64,000 bases of DNA, taken from UBA3824 sp017541145. GTDB lineage: Bacteria; Bacteroidota; Bacteroidia; Bacteroidales; UBA3824. This document shows, piece by piece, positions 26,664 to 36,611 of this stretch; the first letter of the stretch is position 1, and the number at the start of each line of letters is the position of its first letter. Under the pieces are notes generated by a model. It had not been told where the DNA came from. It searched no databases and saw only the letters and a list, made by a program, of their open reading frames with translations. The position numbers and the translations under genes are program-made. The stretch spans positions 1 through 64,000 of the forward strand of contig CAMVLO010000008.1 in the NCBI GenBank assembly GCA_947168365.1, given 5' to 3'.

Positions 26664-26707
26664 AAAATTTTGATATTAAATTATTCAATTTTCGCAAGTA
26701 AATAGTT

Positions 26708-26756
26708 TTGATTTATCACCGAATTAAACAAATTAAGTCAAAACCTGATAAATCAA
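26708..26756. repeat. Perfect 11-bp inverted repeat in a divergent intergenic region
   Basis: TTGATTTATCA (26708-26718) is the exact complement of TGATAAATCAA (26746-26756), with 27 nt between. No T-tract follows on either strand, so it does not look like a terminator. It lies between the promoters of the SUMF1-like gene and trmD and could be an operator. The rest of the 423-bp gap shows nothing else recognisable. Confidence 0.6.
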
Positions 26757-26989
26757 CAGAAAAAAATCTGAATCTACGATTTTGATTTTTACTAATTTAA
26801 CGAATGTCACCGATGTAAATTATTCAACTTTTGCATTGCGTTAGTAAATGACATATTCATAGAAATCATCACCAAATTCTATCGCTTTTGTTGCAAACAC
26901 AATTGGATAAATATGTTTCTTTATATCAACATTTACTCGTATTCCAAAAAAACATGTGCTTTTACAACTGTTATTTACTGATTTTTTCT

Positions 26990-26997
26990 TAATTTTG
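26990..26997 (+). promoter_or_regulatory. -7 element of trmD
   Basis: TAATTTTG matches TAnnTTTG, 29 nt before the trmD ATG. No exact -33 TTG is present. Confidence 0.45.
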
Positions 26998-27026
26998 TGG
27001 TCTAAAATTTTTTAGTAACACCCAAA

Positions 27027-27707
27027 ATGAGAATAGATATCATTACAGTATTACCGGAGTTGTTGGAAAGTCCGCTCTCCCACTCTATTATAAAACGCGC
27101 AGTTGACAAACATCTTGCAGAAATCAATATCATAAATCTCCGCGATTTTACAAATGACAAACGCCGAACAGTGGACGACTATCAATACGGCGGCGATGCC
27201 GGTATGGTAATGATGGTGGAACCTATCGACAAATGTATTTCGTTTCTGAAATCTCAACGCAATTACGACGAAGTAATTTACATGTCGCCCGACGGTGAGG
27301 TTTTCAATCAGAAAATTGCAAACACATTGTCCACTTACGAAAATATCATAATTCTTTGCGGACACTACAAAGGTATTGACCACAGAGTGCGCGAACACCT
27401 TATTACAAGAGAAATCTCGATCGGCGACTATGTTCTTACCGGCGGAGAATTGGCGGCGGCCGTAATTACGGATGCTGTTGTAAGACTTATTCCGGGTGCG
27501 ATGTCCGACAACGAATCGGCTTTGTCTGATTCTTTTCAAGACAATCTGCTTGCACCGCCGATTTATACACGTCCGGCAGATTACAAAGGTTGGAAAGTTC
27601 CGGAAGTTCTTCTTTCCGGCAACGCCGCTGAAATCGATAAATGGCAAATGAAACAAGCTATTGAGCGTACTAAAAAACTCCGTCCGGGACTTTGGGAGGA
27701 GGAATAA
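27027..27707 (+). CDS. trmD: tRNA (guanine-N1)-methyltransferase TrmD
   Basis: A 226-residue SPOUT-knot enzyme that methylates G37 of tRNAs reading CUN, CCN and CGG codons, preventing frameshifts. Hallmarks are MRIDIITVLPELL, DDYQYGGDAGMVMM, LCGHYKGIDHRVRE and the knot IGDYVLTGGELAA. Residues 195-226 form the usual C-terminal RNA-binding helices (WKVPEVLLSGNAAEIDKW). The length is close to the family norm. The next gene begins 38 nt downstream on the same strand. Confidence 0.96.
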   Translation: MRIDIITVLPELLESPLSHSIIKRAVDKHLAEINIINLRDFTNDKRRTVDDYQYGGDAGMVMMVEPIDKCISFLKSQRNYDEVIYMSPDGEVFNQKIANTLSTYENIIILCGHYKGIDHRVREHLITREISIGDYVLTGGELAAAVITDAVVRLIPGAMSDNESALSDSFQDNLLAPPIYTRPADYKGWKVPEVLLSGNAAEIDKWQMKQAIERTKKLRPGLWEEE

Positions 27708-27745
27708 CAGATATATTTTAGTTAACAAAAAGTATAAAAAACGAA

Positions 27746-28465
27746 ATGCAAGCAATGATTTTTTCTGCCGGATTGGGTACGCGTCTCGCACCTCTTACCG
27801 ACAACAAACCTAAAGCTCTTGTTGATTTTCTTGGAAAACCGATGTTGGAAAATGTTGCAAAAAAACTTATTAAGGCAGGTTGCAACCGTTTGATTATCAA
27901 CGTTCACCACTTTCCGGAAATGATTTGCGATTTTATAGCAGCTCACAACAATTTTGGTGTTGATGTTGTAATTTCCAACGAGAAAGACCAATTGCTGGAT
28001 ACCGGCGGCGGAATTCTTAAAATCAAAGATGAACTCTCCAAGGAACAGGATTTTATACTTTATAATGTTGACATCGCTTGCGATATTGATATCAAGGCAA
28101 TTTACGATTATCACAAAAAGTCACAAAACCTTGCTACATTGGCAGTTAAGAATCGTAAAAGTACCAGAAATCTTATTTTTGACAACAATATGCAACTCTG
28201 TGGCTGGAGAAATCTCACCACAGGCGAAACCAAAATTGCAAGACCTTTCAATGAAAAAGATTGCAATCCGTTGGCTTTCAGCGGAATATCGGTTGTCAGC
28301 TCAAATATTTTTCCGTTAATAACTGAAACAGGCAAATTTTCGATTACAAATTTATATTTACGACTTGCCTCATCAGAAAACATCGGCGGATATATTCATG
28401 ACGGACTTTGGGCAGACCTTGGTACGGTTGAAAAATTAAAAGCTGCGGAAAAACTTTTCGGTTAA
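27746..28465 (+). CDS. Sugar-1-phosphate nucleotidyltransferase (MurU-like)
   Basis: A 239-residue NTP-transferase. The signature MIFSAGLGTRLAPLTDNKPKAL is the nucleotide-binding loop, and the metal-binding Asp is in YNVDIACDI. Short members of this family without a left-handed helix include MurU (MurNAc-1-P uridylyltransferase of peptidoglycan recycling) and HddC. The sequence alone does not decide the sugar. It probably shares a transcript with trmD. Its stop overlaps the stop of the convergent universal-stress gene by 4 bp. Confidence 0.83.
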   Translation: MQAMIFSAGLGTRLAPLTDNKPKALVDFLGKPMLENVAKKLIKAGCNRLIINVHHFPEMICDFIAAHNNFGVDVVISNEKDQLLDTGGGILKIKDELSKEQDFILYNVDIACDIDIKAIYDYHKKSQNLATLAVKNRKSTRNLIFDNNMQLCGWRNLTTGETKIARPFNEKDCNPLAFSGISVVSSNIFPLITETGKFSITNLYLRLASSENIGGYIHDGLWADLGTVEKLKAAEKLFG

Positions 28466-29229
28466 AAGCCGCAGCACATCACCGGAATTTGCGGGATGTT
28501 GAACATCAGTTGTTCAACCATTACATCAAGTTCAAGGTTTTCAATTTCAGAAGGTAAACCGAGAATCATGTCTACATCGTTTTCCTCGCTGAACGAAATT
28601 ACTTGTTTAGCAAAATTCATCGAACCCTCTCCAAGAATTTCCACATCGAACTCTACGTCTTCTTTTTCTGAAAATTTGTCAACAAAAAATGCTGTATTGT
28701 CAAAACCTTCCTGACGACAAATGATGTCGACTTTTGCTCCAAGAATTTTGGTGGCAGATACGATGTCGGACAAATTTGTAGATGCAGAGGTTGCTTTCTG
28801 AATCGGCAAAAGTATTTTTTTGATAGGCGTAAATTTTCTGTTTTGAACTACCAAAATAGGGATGTTTTGATTGAGAATAATTTTGGAAGCGGCGCTGCCG
28901 GTAAGAGTTTGAAAACCCGATTTGCCGTGAGTTCCAAGTATTATCAACATAAAATTTCCGCTACTTACCTCATCAGCAATTACTTCAGACAAAATTCCAT
29001 GACGAATTACAATCTGAACTCCAAGTTGAAATTTTCTGTTGTAAAGTTCGGTAATAGACTTTGTTTTATTACGCTGATTATTGTCTACTACATCGTTTGC
29101 ACTTTCCACATGAAGTATTTCTGCGGCAAAACCATAATACCGACAAAATTCCAATCCGTAAGAAACACTGTCATAACAAATCTGAGTAAAATCAGTTAAA
29201 ATCAATACTTTGTGCTTTTCGTCGCGCAT
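28462..29229 (-). CDS. Universal stress protein, tandem UspA domains
   Basis: A 255-residue protein. Domain 1 (about 5-135) has VLILTDFTQICYDSVSYG and ends with the ATP-loop-like GTHGKSGFQTLTGSAASKII followed by IPILVVQN. Domain 2 (about 140-255) starts KKILLPIQKATSAS and is more diverged, with no clear G-x2-G-x9-G loop. Such tandem Usp proteins are cytoplasmic stress or ATP-sensing factors. It lies 26 nt downstream of the TPR-SpoIIE phosphatase gene and is likely transcribed with it. Confidence 0.85.
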   Translation of the reverse strand: MRDEKHKVLILTDFTQICYDSVSYGLEFCRYYGFAAEILHVESANDVVDNNQRNKTKSITELYNRKFQLGVQIVIRHGILSEVIADEVSSGNFMLIILGTHGKSGFQTLTGSAASKIILNQNIPILVVQNRKFTPIKKILLPIQKATSASTNLSDIVSATKILGAKVDIICRQEGFDNTAFFVDKFSEKEDVEFDVEILGEGSMNFAKQVISFSEENDVDMILGLPSEIENLELDVMVEQLMFNIPQIPVMCCGF

Positions 29230-29255
29230 ATCTTATAAGGTCTTCGTTTTTATTG

Positions 29256-31292
29256 TCATACTCTAAAACCGGCTACAAGGATATCGTCGATTTGCTTGTT
29301 TTTGCCCTTCCATTCAATGAAATTTTGTTCCACAATTTTTTGTTGTTCGGACATCGGCAATTCATGTATTTTGAGAAGCATATCCCGATAACTTCCGATT
29401 TTGAATTTTATTCTGTTCGGACCGCCGAATTGAGAACAATAACCGTCGGACGACATGTAAATACAGTCACCTTTTTGTAATTGCAATGTTTTGGCATCAA
29501 ACGGCTGCTCGCGAATAAAAATTCCGATTGGATTTCTGTTTGGAGTCAATACAAATGTTTCGTTGTTACGTATATAAACCATCGGGATGTTTGCACCCGA
29601 ATATTGAAGTTCCATTGTTTTTTTGTTAACAACAATCAATGCCATGTCCATACCGTCTTTCGGAGTACATTCCTCGTTGGTTTGGTGAAGCAAATTCTTG
29701 ATCATTGTACGCAATCTGTTGAGGATTACGGAAGTATCACGATCTTTGTCGTTGATAATTTCATGCAATGACGATGTACCAAGCATACTCATACAAGCTC
29801 CGGGTACGCCGTGACCTGTACAATCGGCAATGGCAATTATCTCGTGGGTATCGTCATCAAAATGCCAATAAAAATCACCGCTTACTACGTCACGAGGTTT
29901 GTAAAATACAAATCTGTCACTGAAAAATGTACCGAAATTGTTGATATCCGGAAGTATAGCGGTTTGAATTCTTTGTGCGTATGAGATACTGTCGTTGATT
30001 TGTCGTTGCTGTTCCAAGAGGCTGAGTCGCTGGTCTTCGATGTACTGATTTTGTTGTACAAGTTCTTCCTGCTTGTTGGCAAGTTCTTCCGAACGGCGTG
30101 ATAATTCGTCGTTCTTTGCTTGAATCTGCAAGTTAAGACGGTTAACTTTTCGATTGTTTCTGATTAGAATTATCGCTTGTATAAGACCCGCCAACAAAAT
30201 GATAACCAAAATACCGATTACAAGAAATGTATTTTTTGCCTCGATTTTCATCTTGTCGATTTCGGCTTGTTTCTTGTACTGCTCTGCCGAAAACTGGATG
30301 TTGAACAGTTTTTGTGTAAGCTGTTCGTTGAAAATACTGTCGTTGATTATTATTTGATTGTAATAATTTGTAGCGGCTTCTTTGTAATTTTTTTCGGCGT
30401 AATATACATCAGCAATTGCGTTGTAAGCGTTTTTGATTCGATATTTTGTACCAACCATTTTTGCAAAATCCAATGATTCTTTGCCGAAATACAATGCTGA
30501 ATCATACATCTTGGAATTGTAATAGATGTACGAAAGTTTGTTAGTCATATCAGCCACAAGGTCGCAATCGGTATTAACAGCCTCGTTGTTCAAACATGTG
30601 TAATATATATTTTTTGCTGTTTCGTAATCGCCTTTATCTGTATAAACGTCGCCGATATATTTTGTAGCAACAACACATTGCAAAACCGGCGCATGGCTTT
30701 CCTGACGGATTTTTAATGCTTGGTTAAGATGTTCTTCCGCATTTTTGAAATTTTTCTGACCAAGATATGCTCTACCGATATTGAGGTAAACGTATGACAG
30801 AATCGATGAATCTTGAATTTCTTTTGCAATTGCTAATGCATTGATAAGTTTGGATTCGGCTTCTGTGTATTTTTCCTGATACAAAAAGATGTTACCTAAA
30901 TTGATGTAAGCGTATGCTTCCTGCTCTTTGATACCGAATTGGTTTGCAGCGTCCAATCCCAATTGGTAATATTCCAACGCGTCGGAATAATTACCGAGGT
31001 TTCTGTGACACACACCTGTAAAACTGTAACCTTTTACAAGCTCCATGTGATTGTCAAATTTCATGGCATAATCAATACCGCGCATACTGTATTGAATAGC
31101 AAGTTCCGGCTTGTAATTTCTAAGTTTCCATGCAATCTCATTGTTGAGACGGGCACGCACTGTATCCGGAGCTGTATATGACAAATTGATTAAGCTGTCT
31201 ACTTCTTGTGTAAAATGCTGTGCCGTTGCATTACCCCCAATAATGATTAAGGATGTTACAACAAGAAATATATTAAGTAATCTGAGCTTCAT
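29256..31292 (-). CDS. TPR-sensor, membrane-anchored SpoIIE-type PP2C phosphatase
   Basis: A 678-residue protein. It has a signal peptide (residues 1-25), then about seven TPR units in the periplasm (about 60-330, e.g. AYINLGNIFLYQEKYTEAE). One membrane helix follows (about 353-375), then a coiled coil (about 380-430). The cytoplasmic SpoIIE serine/threonine phosphatase domain (about 435-678) has KPRDVVSGDFYWHF and IADCTGHGVPGACMSMLG, with the metal-binding aspartates. The architecture is typical of Bacteroidota regulators that control partner-switching pathways. No cognate anti-sigma antagonist is encoded nearby. The universal stress gene follows. Confidence 0.9.
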   Translation of the reverse strand: MKLRLLNIFLVVTSLIIIGGNATAQHFTQEVDSLINLSYTAPDTVRARLNNEIAWKLRNYKPELAIQYSMRGIDYAMKFDNHMELVKGYSFTGVCHRNLGNYSDALEYYQLGLDAANQFGIKEQEAYAYINLGNIFLYQEKYTEAESKLINALAIAKEIQDSSILSYVYLNIGRAYLGQKNFKNAEEHLNQALKIRQESHAPVLQCVVATKYIGDVYTDKGDYETAKNIYYTCLNNEAVNTDCDLVADMTNKLSYIYYNSKMYDSALYFGKESLDFAKMVGTKYRIKNAYNAIADVYYAEKNYKEAATNYYNQIIINDSIFNEQLTQKLFNIQFSAEQYKKQAEIDKMKIEAKNTFLVIGILVIILLAGLIQAIILIRNNRKVNRLNLQIQAKNDELSRRSEELANKQEELVQQNQYIEDQRLSLLEQQRQINDSISYAQRIQTAILPDINNFGTFFSDRFVFYKPRDVVSGDFYWHFDDDTHEIIAIADCTGHGVPGACMSMLGTSSLHEIINDKDRDTSVILNRLRTMIKNLLHQTNEECTPKDGMDMALIVVNKKTMELQYSGANIPMVYIRNNETFVLTPNRNPIGIFIREQPFDAKTLQLQKGDCIYMSSDGYCSQFGGPNRIKFKIGSYRDMLLKIHELPMSEQQKIVEQNFIEWKGKNKQIDDILVAGFRV

Positions 31293-31314
31293 TTAAGTTA
31301 CATTAAAGGTTAAG

Positions 31315-31346
31315 CAAATCTAATAGAAATATTATTCTCTACCAAA
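31315..31346 (-). promoter_or_regulatory. Promoter of the SpoIIE-phosphatase gene
   Basis: On the minus strand TAGATTTG (31315-31322) with TTTG (31343-31346) 20 nt upstream, 23 nt before the start codon. Confidence 0.65.
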
Positions 31347-31409
31347 TTTATTGTATCATTTTTTTAGCTGCAAATTGTTTGCCGAAAATATTTTTTTACA
31401 TTTTAAAAA

Positions 31410-32012
31410 TTAGTGTACAAACAATTTGTTGGTTTCTTCTATGAAATCCAAAATTTCGTCGGCACCAGATTTTTTCTCTGCCGATGTTACAAAGTACTGA
31501 GGCAATTCAACCCAAGTTTCACGCATTTTTTTAAGATATTTTTCTACGCTTTTTCTTCCGGCTACCGGTCCTAATTTGTCGGCTTTGGTAAATACCATTA
31601 CAAACGGCAATTGATTTACCGCCATAAATTCCATAAACTCGGTGTCGCGTTTCTGAGGCTCCAAACGGATGTCAATAAGTACAAATGTACACATGAGATT
31701 TTCTCTGAAACGGAAATAATCTTGTGTAAATTGTTTCCATTTGGCAGTTACATTAAGATTCGGTTTTGCATATCCGTAACCCGGAAGATCCACGATATAC
31801 CATTCGTTGTTTACAATAAAATGGTTTATCAATTGTGTTTTTCCCGGTGTTGAAGATGTTTTTGCAAGTCCTTTTTGATTTGTAAGCATATTAATCAGAG
31901 AGGATTTGCCGACATTACTTCTACCAATAAATGCATATTCCGGCATGTTTGGTTCCGGACATTTTTTTGGATTTGTATTGCTCATTACAAATTGAGCCGA
32001 TGTAATTTTCAT
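31410..32012 (-). CDS. engB: Ribosome biogenesis GTPase EngB (YsxC/YihA)
   Basis: A 200-residue GTPase required for 50S subunit assembly. It has G1 GRSNVGKSS (residues 30-38), switch STPGKTQ, G3 DLPGYGYAK, G4 TKAD and G5 TSAEKK. All motifs are intact and the size is normal. It lies 9 nt downstream of the esterase gene on the same strand, so both may derive from the upstream glycosyltransferase promoter. Confidence 0.94.
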   Translation of the reverse strand: MKITSAQFVMSNTNPKKCPEPNMPEYAFIGRSNVGKSSLINMLTNQKGLAKTSSTPGKTQLINHFIVNNEWYIVDLPGYGYAKPNLNVTAKWKQFTQDYFRFRENLMCTFVLIDIRLEPQKRDTEFMEFMAVNQLPFVMVFTKADKLGPVAGRKSVEKYLKKMRETWVELPQYFVTSAEKKSGADEILDFIEETNKLFVH

Positions 32013-32021
32013 AATCTATTG

Positions 32022-32831
32022 TTAATTGATGTTTTTGTTTATAAAACGTCTGAAAAATCTCAGTTGTTCAGGCAAAACACGTTTCCAATATTCGCGTTCA
32101 TGCTTGCCCGGCGATTCTGTATACACAATTTCGATACCGCTTTGACTGCATTGTTTTGCAAACTTACGGTTGATTTCTATCAGAAAATCCTGCGCACCGC
32201 AATTTACAATTATCGGCTTACCGGAATCTTTCAAGATATCAAGATGATGTATCACTGAGTATTTTTCCCAATTGGAATTCTGTTTGGTTTTTGCGCCGAT
32301 TAATTTTGCCAAACTTGTATTTGCCACCGACGAATATCTCAAATCCAAAACTCCGCTAATGCTGCCGACGGCGCGAAATTCGGTATGGTTTTGCAAAAAC
32401 AAGTAAAGTGCTCCGTGTCCGCCCATACTAAGTCCCGTAATAAACATCGATGTTGTGTCTACCGGTAAACGTTTTTTGATGTTTGGCAACAAATCGTCTT
32501 TGAAGAATGTTGCATATTTGAGATTCTTCTTTATCGGACTGTCGATATACCACGATTCTTTGTAACCGTCAGGACAAATAAGTATCATCCCGAATTCGTT
32601 GGCGAAACTCTGCAAGTCACAGATATTGCCCCACTGTTTATAATTGCCGCCATAACCATGCAACAATATTACTGCGGGATACTTTTCTTTTATCGAAAAC
32701 CCGTCAGGCAAATAATAATTTACAGTGTCGTTGTCTGTGTAATTCGATGTCTTGATTACCATCTGTTGTTGCGCTCCGGCTTTTACACCAAACAGTTGAA
32801 ACAAGATGGATAACAAAATCACTTTTTTCAT
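32022..32831 (-). CDS. Secreted alpha/beta-hydrolase, putative esterase
   Basis: A 269-residue protein with a signal peptide (MKKVILLSILFQLFGVKAGAQ). The esterase D-like fold has the oxyanion segment ILLHGYGGNYKQW, nucleophile Ser135 in GLSMGGHGA, and acid/base near CGAQDFL and PGKHEREYW. Similar Bacteroidota proteins include acetyl-xylan or feruloyl esterases, but no substrate can be read from the sequence. It is encoded between a membrane glycosyltransferase (22 nt gap) and engB. Confidence 0.83.
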   Translation of the reverse strand: MKKVILLSILFQLFGVKAGAQQQMVIKTSNYTDNDTVNYYLPDGFSIKEKYPAVILLHGYGGNYKQWGNICDLQSFANEFGMILICPDGYKESWYIDSPIKKNLKYATFFKDDLLPNIKKRLPVDTTSMFITGLSMGGHGALYLFLQNHTEFRAVGSISGVLDLRYSSVANTSLAKLIGAKTKQNSNWEKYSVIHHLDILKDSGKPIIVNCGAQDFLIEINRKFAKQCSQSGIEIVYTESPGKHEREYWKRVLPEQLRFFRRFINKNIN

Positions 32832-32853
32832 CTCATTACTTTATTTATATTGT

Positions 32854-34962
32854 TTACTTTTTTCTCAAGATTGCATTTTCCAAAGCGGCAATTTCGGTTG
32901 CCGATACTCCCAAATTTTTGGCCTGCTGAAGTACTGAATACGCTTCATCATAACGTTTCATATCATACAAATTAGCTGCCTTGTTTACCATAACGGAAGC
33001 ATCTTTAGGATCGTATTTCAATGCAAGATCAAATTTAGCAAGAGCTGTTACATAATCGCCTTTCATATTACAAGCAATACCTTCGTAAGACATCAACTTG
33101 CTATTGTTCGGAATAAATTTCAAAGCCTCGTCCATTGTAGTCAATACACGGTCATAATTTTTGTTGGAAATATCACAAACCGCCATTTGTTCCCACGCGT
33201 TATAATTTTTCGGCTCCACAATTACTGCACATTGAAGTTTCTCGATTTCTACCTTGCTGTAATCCACAAACTCAAAAAGATAAGCCGGCTCACGAGTACC
33301 AAACTGTTTTACAAGTCGCAACGAATACGGATACTTTGCAGTAATACTTCTCAACGAATATCTGATTGTAGTAATCGTTCTACCGTCAAGCACATACGGA
33401 TTCAATCTCAAGTTTCCCATAATAACATGAGTAGCATGAATTGTATCCAACATATAACTGCGCATTGAGTCGGGATCGTTGGAATACAATTTGTAAATAC
33501 CGTGAAATTTTACTCTCTTGGTAGCTTCCGCAGCCATCCACGACATCTGAGATTTTCTGCAAGCTATCACCGAACCTTCAGGAAGATTTTCTGCCGCCCA
33601 TTTACTTGCCGACATATAGTTGCGCCAATCGTCGGTATATGAAGAATAACTTCCGGTATCAAAATTATCGCTGATATTCCATCTTCCGCTTTTCAGGGTT
33701 TGCGAACCGATTGTAAAAGTTAATACCCCAGCCACAAGCACCGGAACAAACGAACTTTTTCCATCAAAATATGTTGACATCGCATAAATCGCAACGCCAA
33801 GAATCAACGGAAAATATATCATAATAAGACGTTCTTGATCCCAAATTTTTTGTAACATAATAAAAGTAGTACCAACCATAAACAAAACATAAAGTCCGAT
33901 TATGAGAACTTTTTTATTACGTTTCCAACACCAAATTACAGCGAGTAAAAACAAAACAATAATAATTCCCGCCACAAAATAACTGTAAGTTTTACCGTCA
34001 TAATCTTTCAATCCGAAAAGTTTCATAAGATGTTTCGACAAATAGAGAGCGCAATTGTCCCAAAATCTTGTAACAAAACCTCCGAGAGTTTCATAACCCA
34101 AATTTTCCTTGTAAGGATTTACCAAGAAATTGGCGTCGAGCTGCGCCATAAAACTTACCGACGAAGTATGCCAAACCAAATTTCTGTAGATAGAGTTGAT
34201 TATATGTAAAACGACTGTAAAACCGATAAAAACACCCGCAGTCTTGAATCTTTTGTAAACAAGCAAAAGCAACAAAACCGACGGAATCGCGATAATCGCA
34301 AGTGTACGGGTCTGATACAACACATAAGCCAAAAACGCAATTACCGAATAATTCAACAACACGTTTTTCCAATATTTCTTGCGATCCTCAGCCCAAAGCA
34401 AATCCTCGTTATTAAAATCGATACGAATCACCCAATACAACAACAAAGCCTGCAAAAACATAAACATCGGCTCCGTATAAGTAGACGACGCATAATTAAG
34501 AAGCATCAAACTGATAGCCGACAAGAAACTTACGCAAGTAGCCGTAAAATAATTGGCGCATTTCGCAAAAATTTTGTATGTAAAAAATACCGAACCCGTG
34601 AACATCAACACAGAAAGCATTTTGTACAATATGATATTTAATCCCGAAAGATGATAGAAAAACGAAAGGAAAATCGGATAAAAAGGTCCGTGCCAATCCG
34701 GAAACGCCAATCCTTCCGCAAACTTGTACGACTGCTCAATATAAGTACTATCATCGCCACCGACCGAAACATCAGGGTTAAACAAAATAATTGACATCAA
34801 AAACGCCAACGCTGTAATGCCATAATGAAAAAATTTTGATCTTTTTTGAAAATAATTTTCAAAAGAATCAAGGGTTGTAACAGATTGTTTTTTTGAGTTT
34901 TTAACAGATTTTGACTCAGATTTAGTATTCTTTTTCTTAATTGAATTTGCCTGATATTTCAT
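32854..34962 (-). CDS. Polytopic GT39-like glycosyltransferase with C-terminal TPR
   Basis: A 702-residue membrane protein. A basic, Lys/Ser-rich N-terminus (1-45) is followed by about ten hydrophobic helices. The first periplasmic loop carries DVSGGDD-like acidic residues (VSVGGDDSTYIEQ), as in the ArnT/PMT family of lipid-phosphate-sugar transferases. After the membrane part (to about 425) comes a soluble domain and two or three TPRs (about 580-690, ALKYDPKDASVMVNKAANLY). GT39 is the closest fold I recognise; the donor and acceptor are unknown. Confidence 0.72.
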   Translation of the reverse strand: MKYQANSIKKKNTKSESKSVKNSKKQSVTTLDSFENYFQKRSKFFHYGITALAFLMSIILFNPDVSVGGDDSTYIEQSYKFAEGLAFPDWHGPFYPIFLSFFYHLSGLNIILYKMLSVLMFTGSVFFTYKIFAKCANYFTATCVSFLSAISLMLLNYASSTYTEPMFMFLQALLLYWVIRIDFNNEDLLWAEDRKKYWKNVLLNYSVIAFLAYVLYQTRTLAIIAIPSVLLLLLVYKRFKTAGVFIGFTVVLHIINSIYRNLVWHTSSVSFMAQLDANFLVNPYKENLGYETLGGFVTRFWDNCALYLSKHLMKLFGLKDYDGKTYSYFVAGIIIVLFLLAVIWCWKRNKKVLIIGLYVLFMVGTTFIMLQKIWDQERLIMIYFPLILGVAIYAMSTYFDGKSSFVPVLVAGVLTFTIGSQTLKSGRWNISDNFDTGSYSSYTDDWRNYMSASKWAAENLPEGSVIACRKSQMSWMAAEATKRVKFHGIYKLYSNDPDSMRSYMLDTIHATHVIMGNLRLNPYVLDGRTITTIRYSLRSITAKYPYSLRLVKQFGTREPAYLFEFVDYSKVEIEKLQCAVIVEPKNYNAWEQMAVCDISNKNYDRVLTTMDEALKFIPNNSKLMSYEGIACNMKGDYVTALAKFDLALKYDPKDASVMVNKAANLYDMKRYDEAYSVLQQAKNLGVSATEIAALENAILRKK

Positions 34963-34987
34963 TTTTGGATTAAAATTTGTTTGGTGA

Positions 34988-35018
34988 CAAAATTAGAAAG
35001 ATTTATTGAGAAAATCAA
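34988..35018 (-). promoter_or_regulatory. Promoter of the glycosyltransferase gene
   Basis: On the minus strand TAATTTTG (34988-34995) with TTG (35016-35018) 20 nt upstream, 25 nt before the start codon. Confidence 0.6.
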
Positions 35019-36493
35019 CCCGCAATACACTTTATTTTATAGAAATAAGTCAGAAATAAAAATCCATTCAAACTATCATTTACCCGAAATATATTTTATG
35101 TTAGATTTTACGAGGTTTAAAGTTTTACAGAAAACATTAAACAAATGTAAAATACTATTCACAACTAAATTTTATAGCAACTTACTAAAATTTTTAGCAA
35201 ACATAAAGCAAAAATTAAAAGATTCTGACAAACTGACAGAATAACAAAATCTACAAAATCGAACAAAAAATAAAAATACCATCAAAAATCAAAATTGTAC
35301 AGATTTTACAATAACTCAATGAGATTTTAATAAACAAAAATATACCTTACAAATAATTGGAAATTAAAATATAAAGCTACTATAAGTTAATCGTATTTTA
35401 TTGATTTACAGATACTTATAAAATAGCAACTAAAACAGAACAATAAGCAAACGCCATAGAATACGCAAAACAAAGTTCAATACAAGCTAACAAACACTAA
35501 ATATATTTTACAGAAAAAAAATATGAAAAGTCACGGATAAAAATCCAAAGTAAAATTTTTATGATGAAATAAATAAATAAGTGTAACCCGTATAATTTTT
35601 TTGCTTCACGATATTGACAACGGATAATTACCAGCTGGAGACTTCGGAACTGCTCCTAAAAATAGATTCAGAAAAATTCGGAAACAGATTTTACAAAACA
35701 CTCGTCACAAAAATCTCAACATCGATCCGATTTTTACAACTTCACAAAAACAGATTTTTACAAAACACAAACTCCGGTGTTTACCACAAGCTTCAGACGC
35801 GGACAGTAGGAAGAAATTAAAATTAGAAAAGATGTAAAGTTTTTTAAGAAATTGCAAAAATCATTCGTAGATAAAAAACTAACAATCATAAGAACTCCGA
35901 AATTAAAATCAAGAAAAATAAAAAGAAGAAAATCTCAGCTAAACAATTGAAAGATAAAAAGTAAAAGTAAGATTTTAAATTAAATATAAAAATTTCATGT
36001 TTAGAATTAGGGTAAATAAATAAGCGAGAAGAAAAAAATTTTTAAGAGCAATTTTTAACAAAAAATGTGTTTAACAGAAGCAACAAAACCGAACAACTCA
36101 TCGATACAACAAACACAAAACCGAATAACTTTTGTAGAAAAAGTAAAATAAACAAGACAGAATAATGAAACGAAAAAATTTTAACATCGAATTTTTTGGA
36201 GATAAAACAACACAAAATTATCAGATTTGTAAAAAACATGCTGTTCACATCCACGAACATCTAATTTTTGATGTAAAGCATAAAGAAAAATTTTAAGTTT
36301 AATAATCTAAACATTTTCAGAGTTTACATGTTACAATCATAAACTTTTACAAAATTAAAATTCGACTCAATGGAAAAATCCCATTAGTTTACAAATGTAA
36401 CTTTATAAACATAAAAAAATTATATGTGTACATTTGTAAACAAGTAAAAATTTGCATAAAAGCATGGATTTTTATGGACTGAAAATCTGGCAT

Positions 36494-36611
36494 TACTGAC
36501 AATGAGATAAAAATATATAATATCCGGCACCTCAATTATACATTACAATAATCAATCAATAATAATAGTCACAACAAAATATAAAAGCTTATAAATATCT
36601 CATTATCAGTA
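36494..36611. repeat. 118-bp element with 16-bp terminal inverted repeats
   Basis: TACTGACAATGAGATA (36494-36509) and TATCTCATTATCAGTA (36596-36611) are inverted repeats with one mismatch, spaced 86 nt apart. A second perfect 8-bp pair, ATAGTCAC (36565-36572)/GTGACTAT (36619-36626), interleaves with it. A minus-strand TATCTTTG box (36634-36641) lies just outside. It could be a MITE-like element or a structured leftward transcript; there is no coding capacity. Confidence 0.55.

Noticed and set aside
34981..35244. An 87-codon plus-strand frame just upstream of the glycosyltransferase gene
   Set aside because: Low-complexity translation without recognisable motif, overlapping the minus-strand promoter, in a region with stops throughout.
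35614..35820. A 68-codon frame in the gene desert
   Set aside because: No leader or promoter match, no family resemblance; its content reflects the direct repeats in the DNA.
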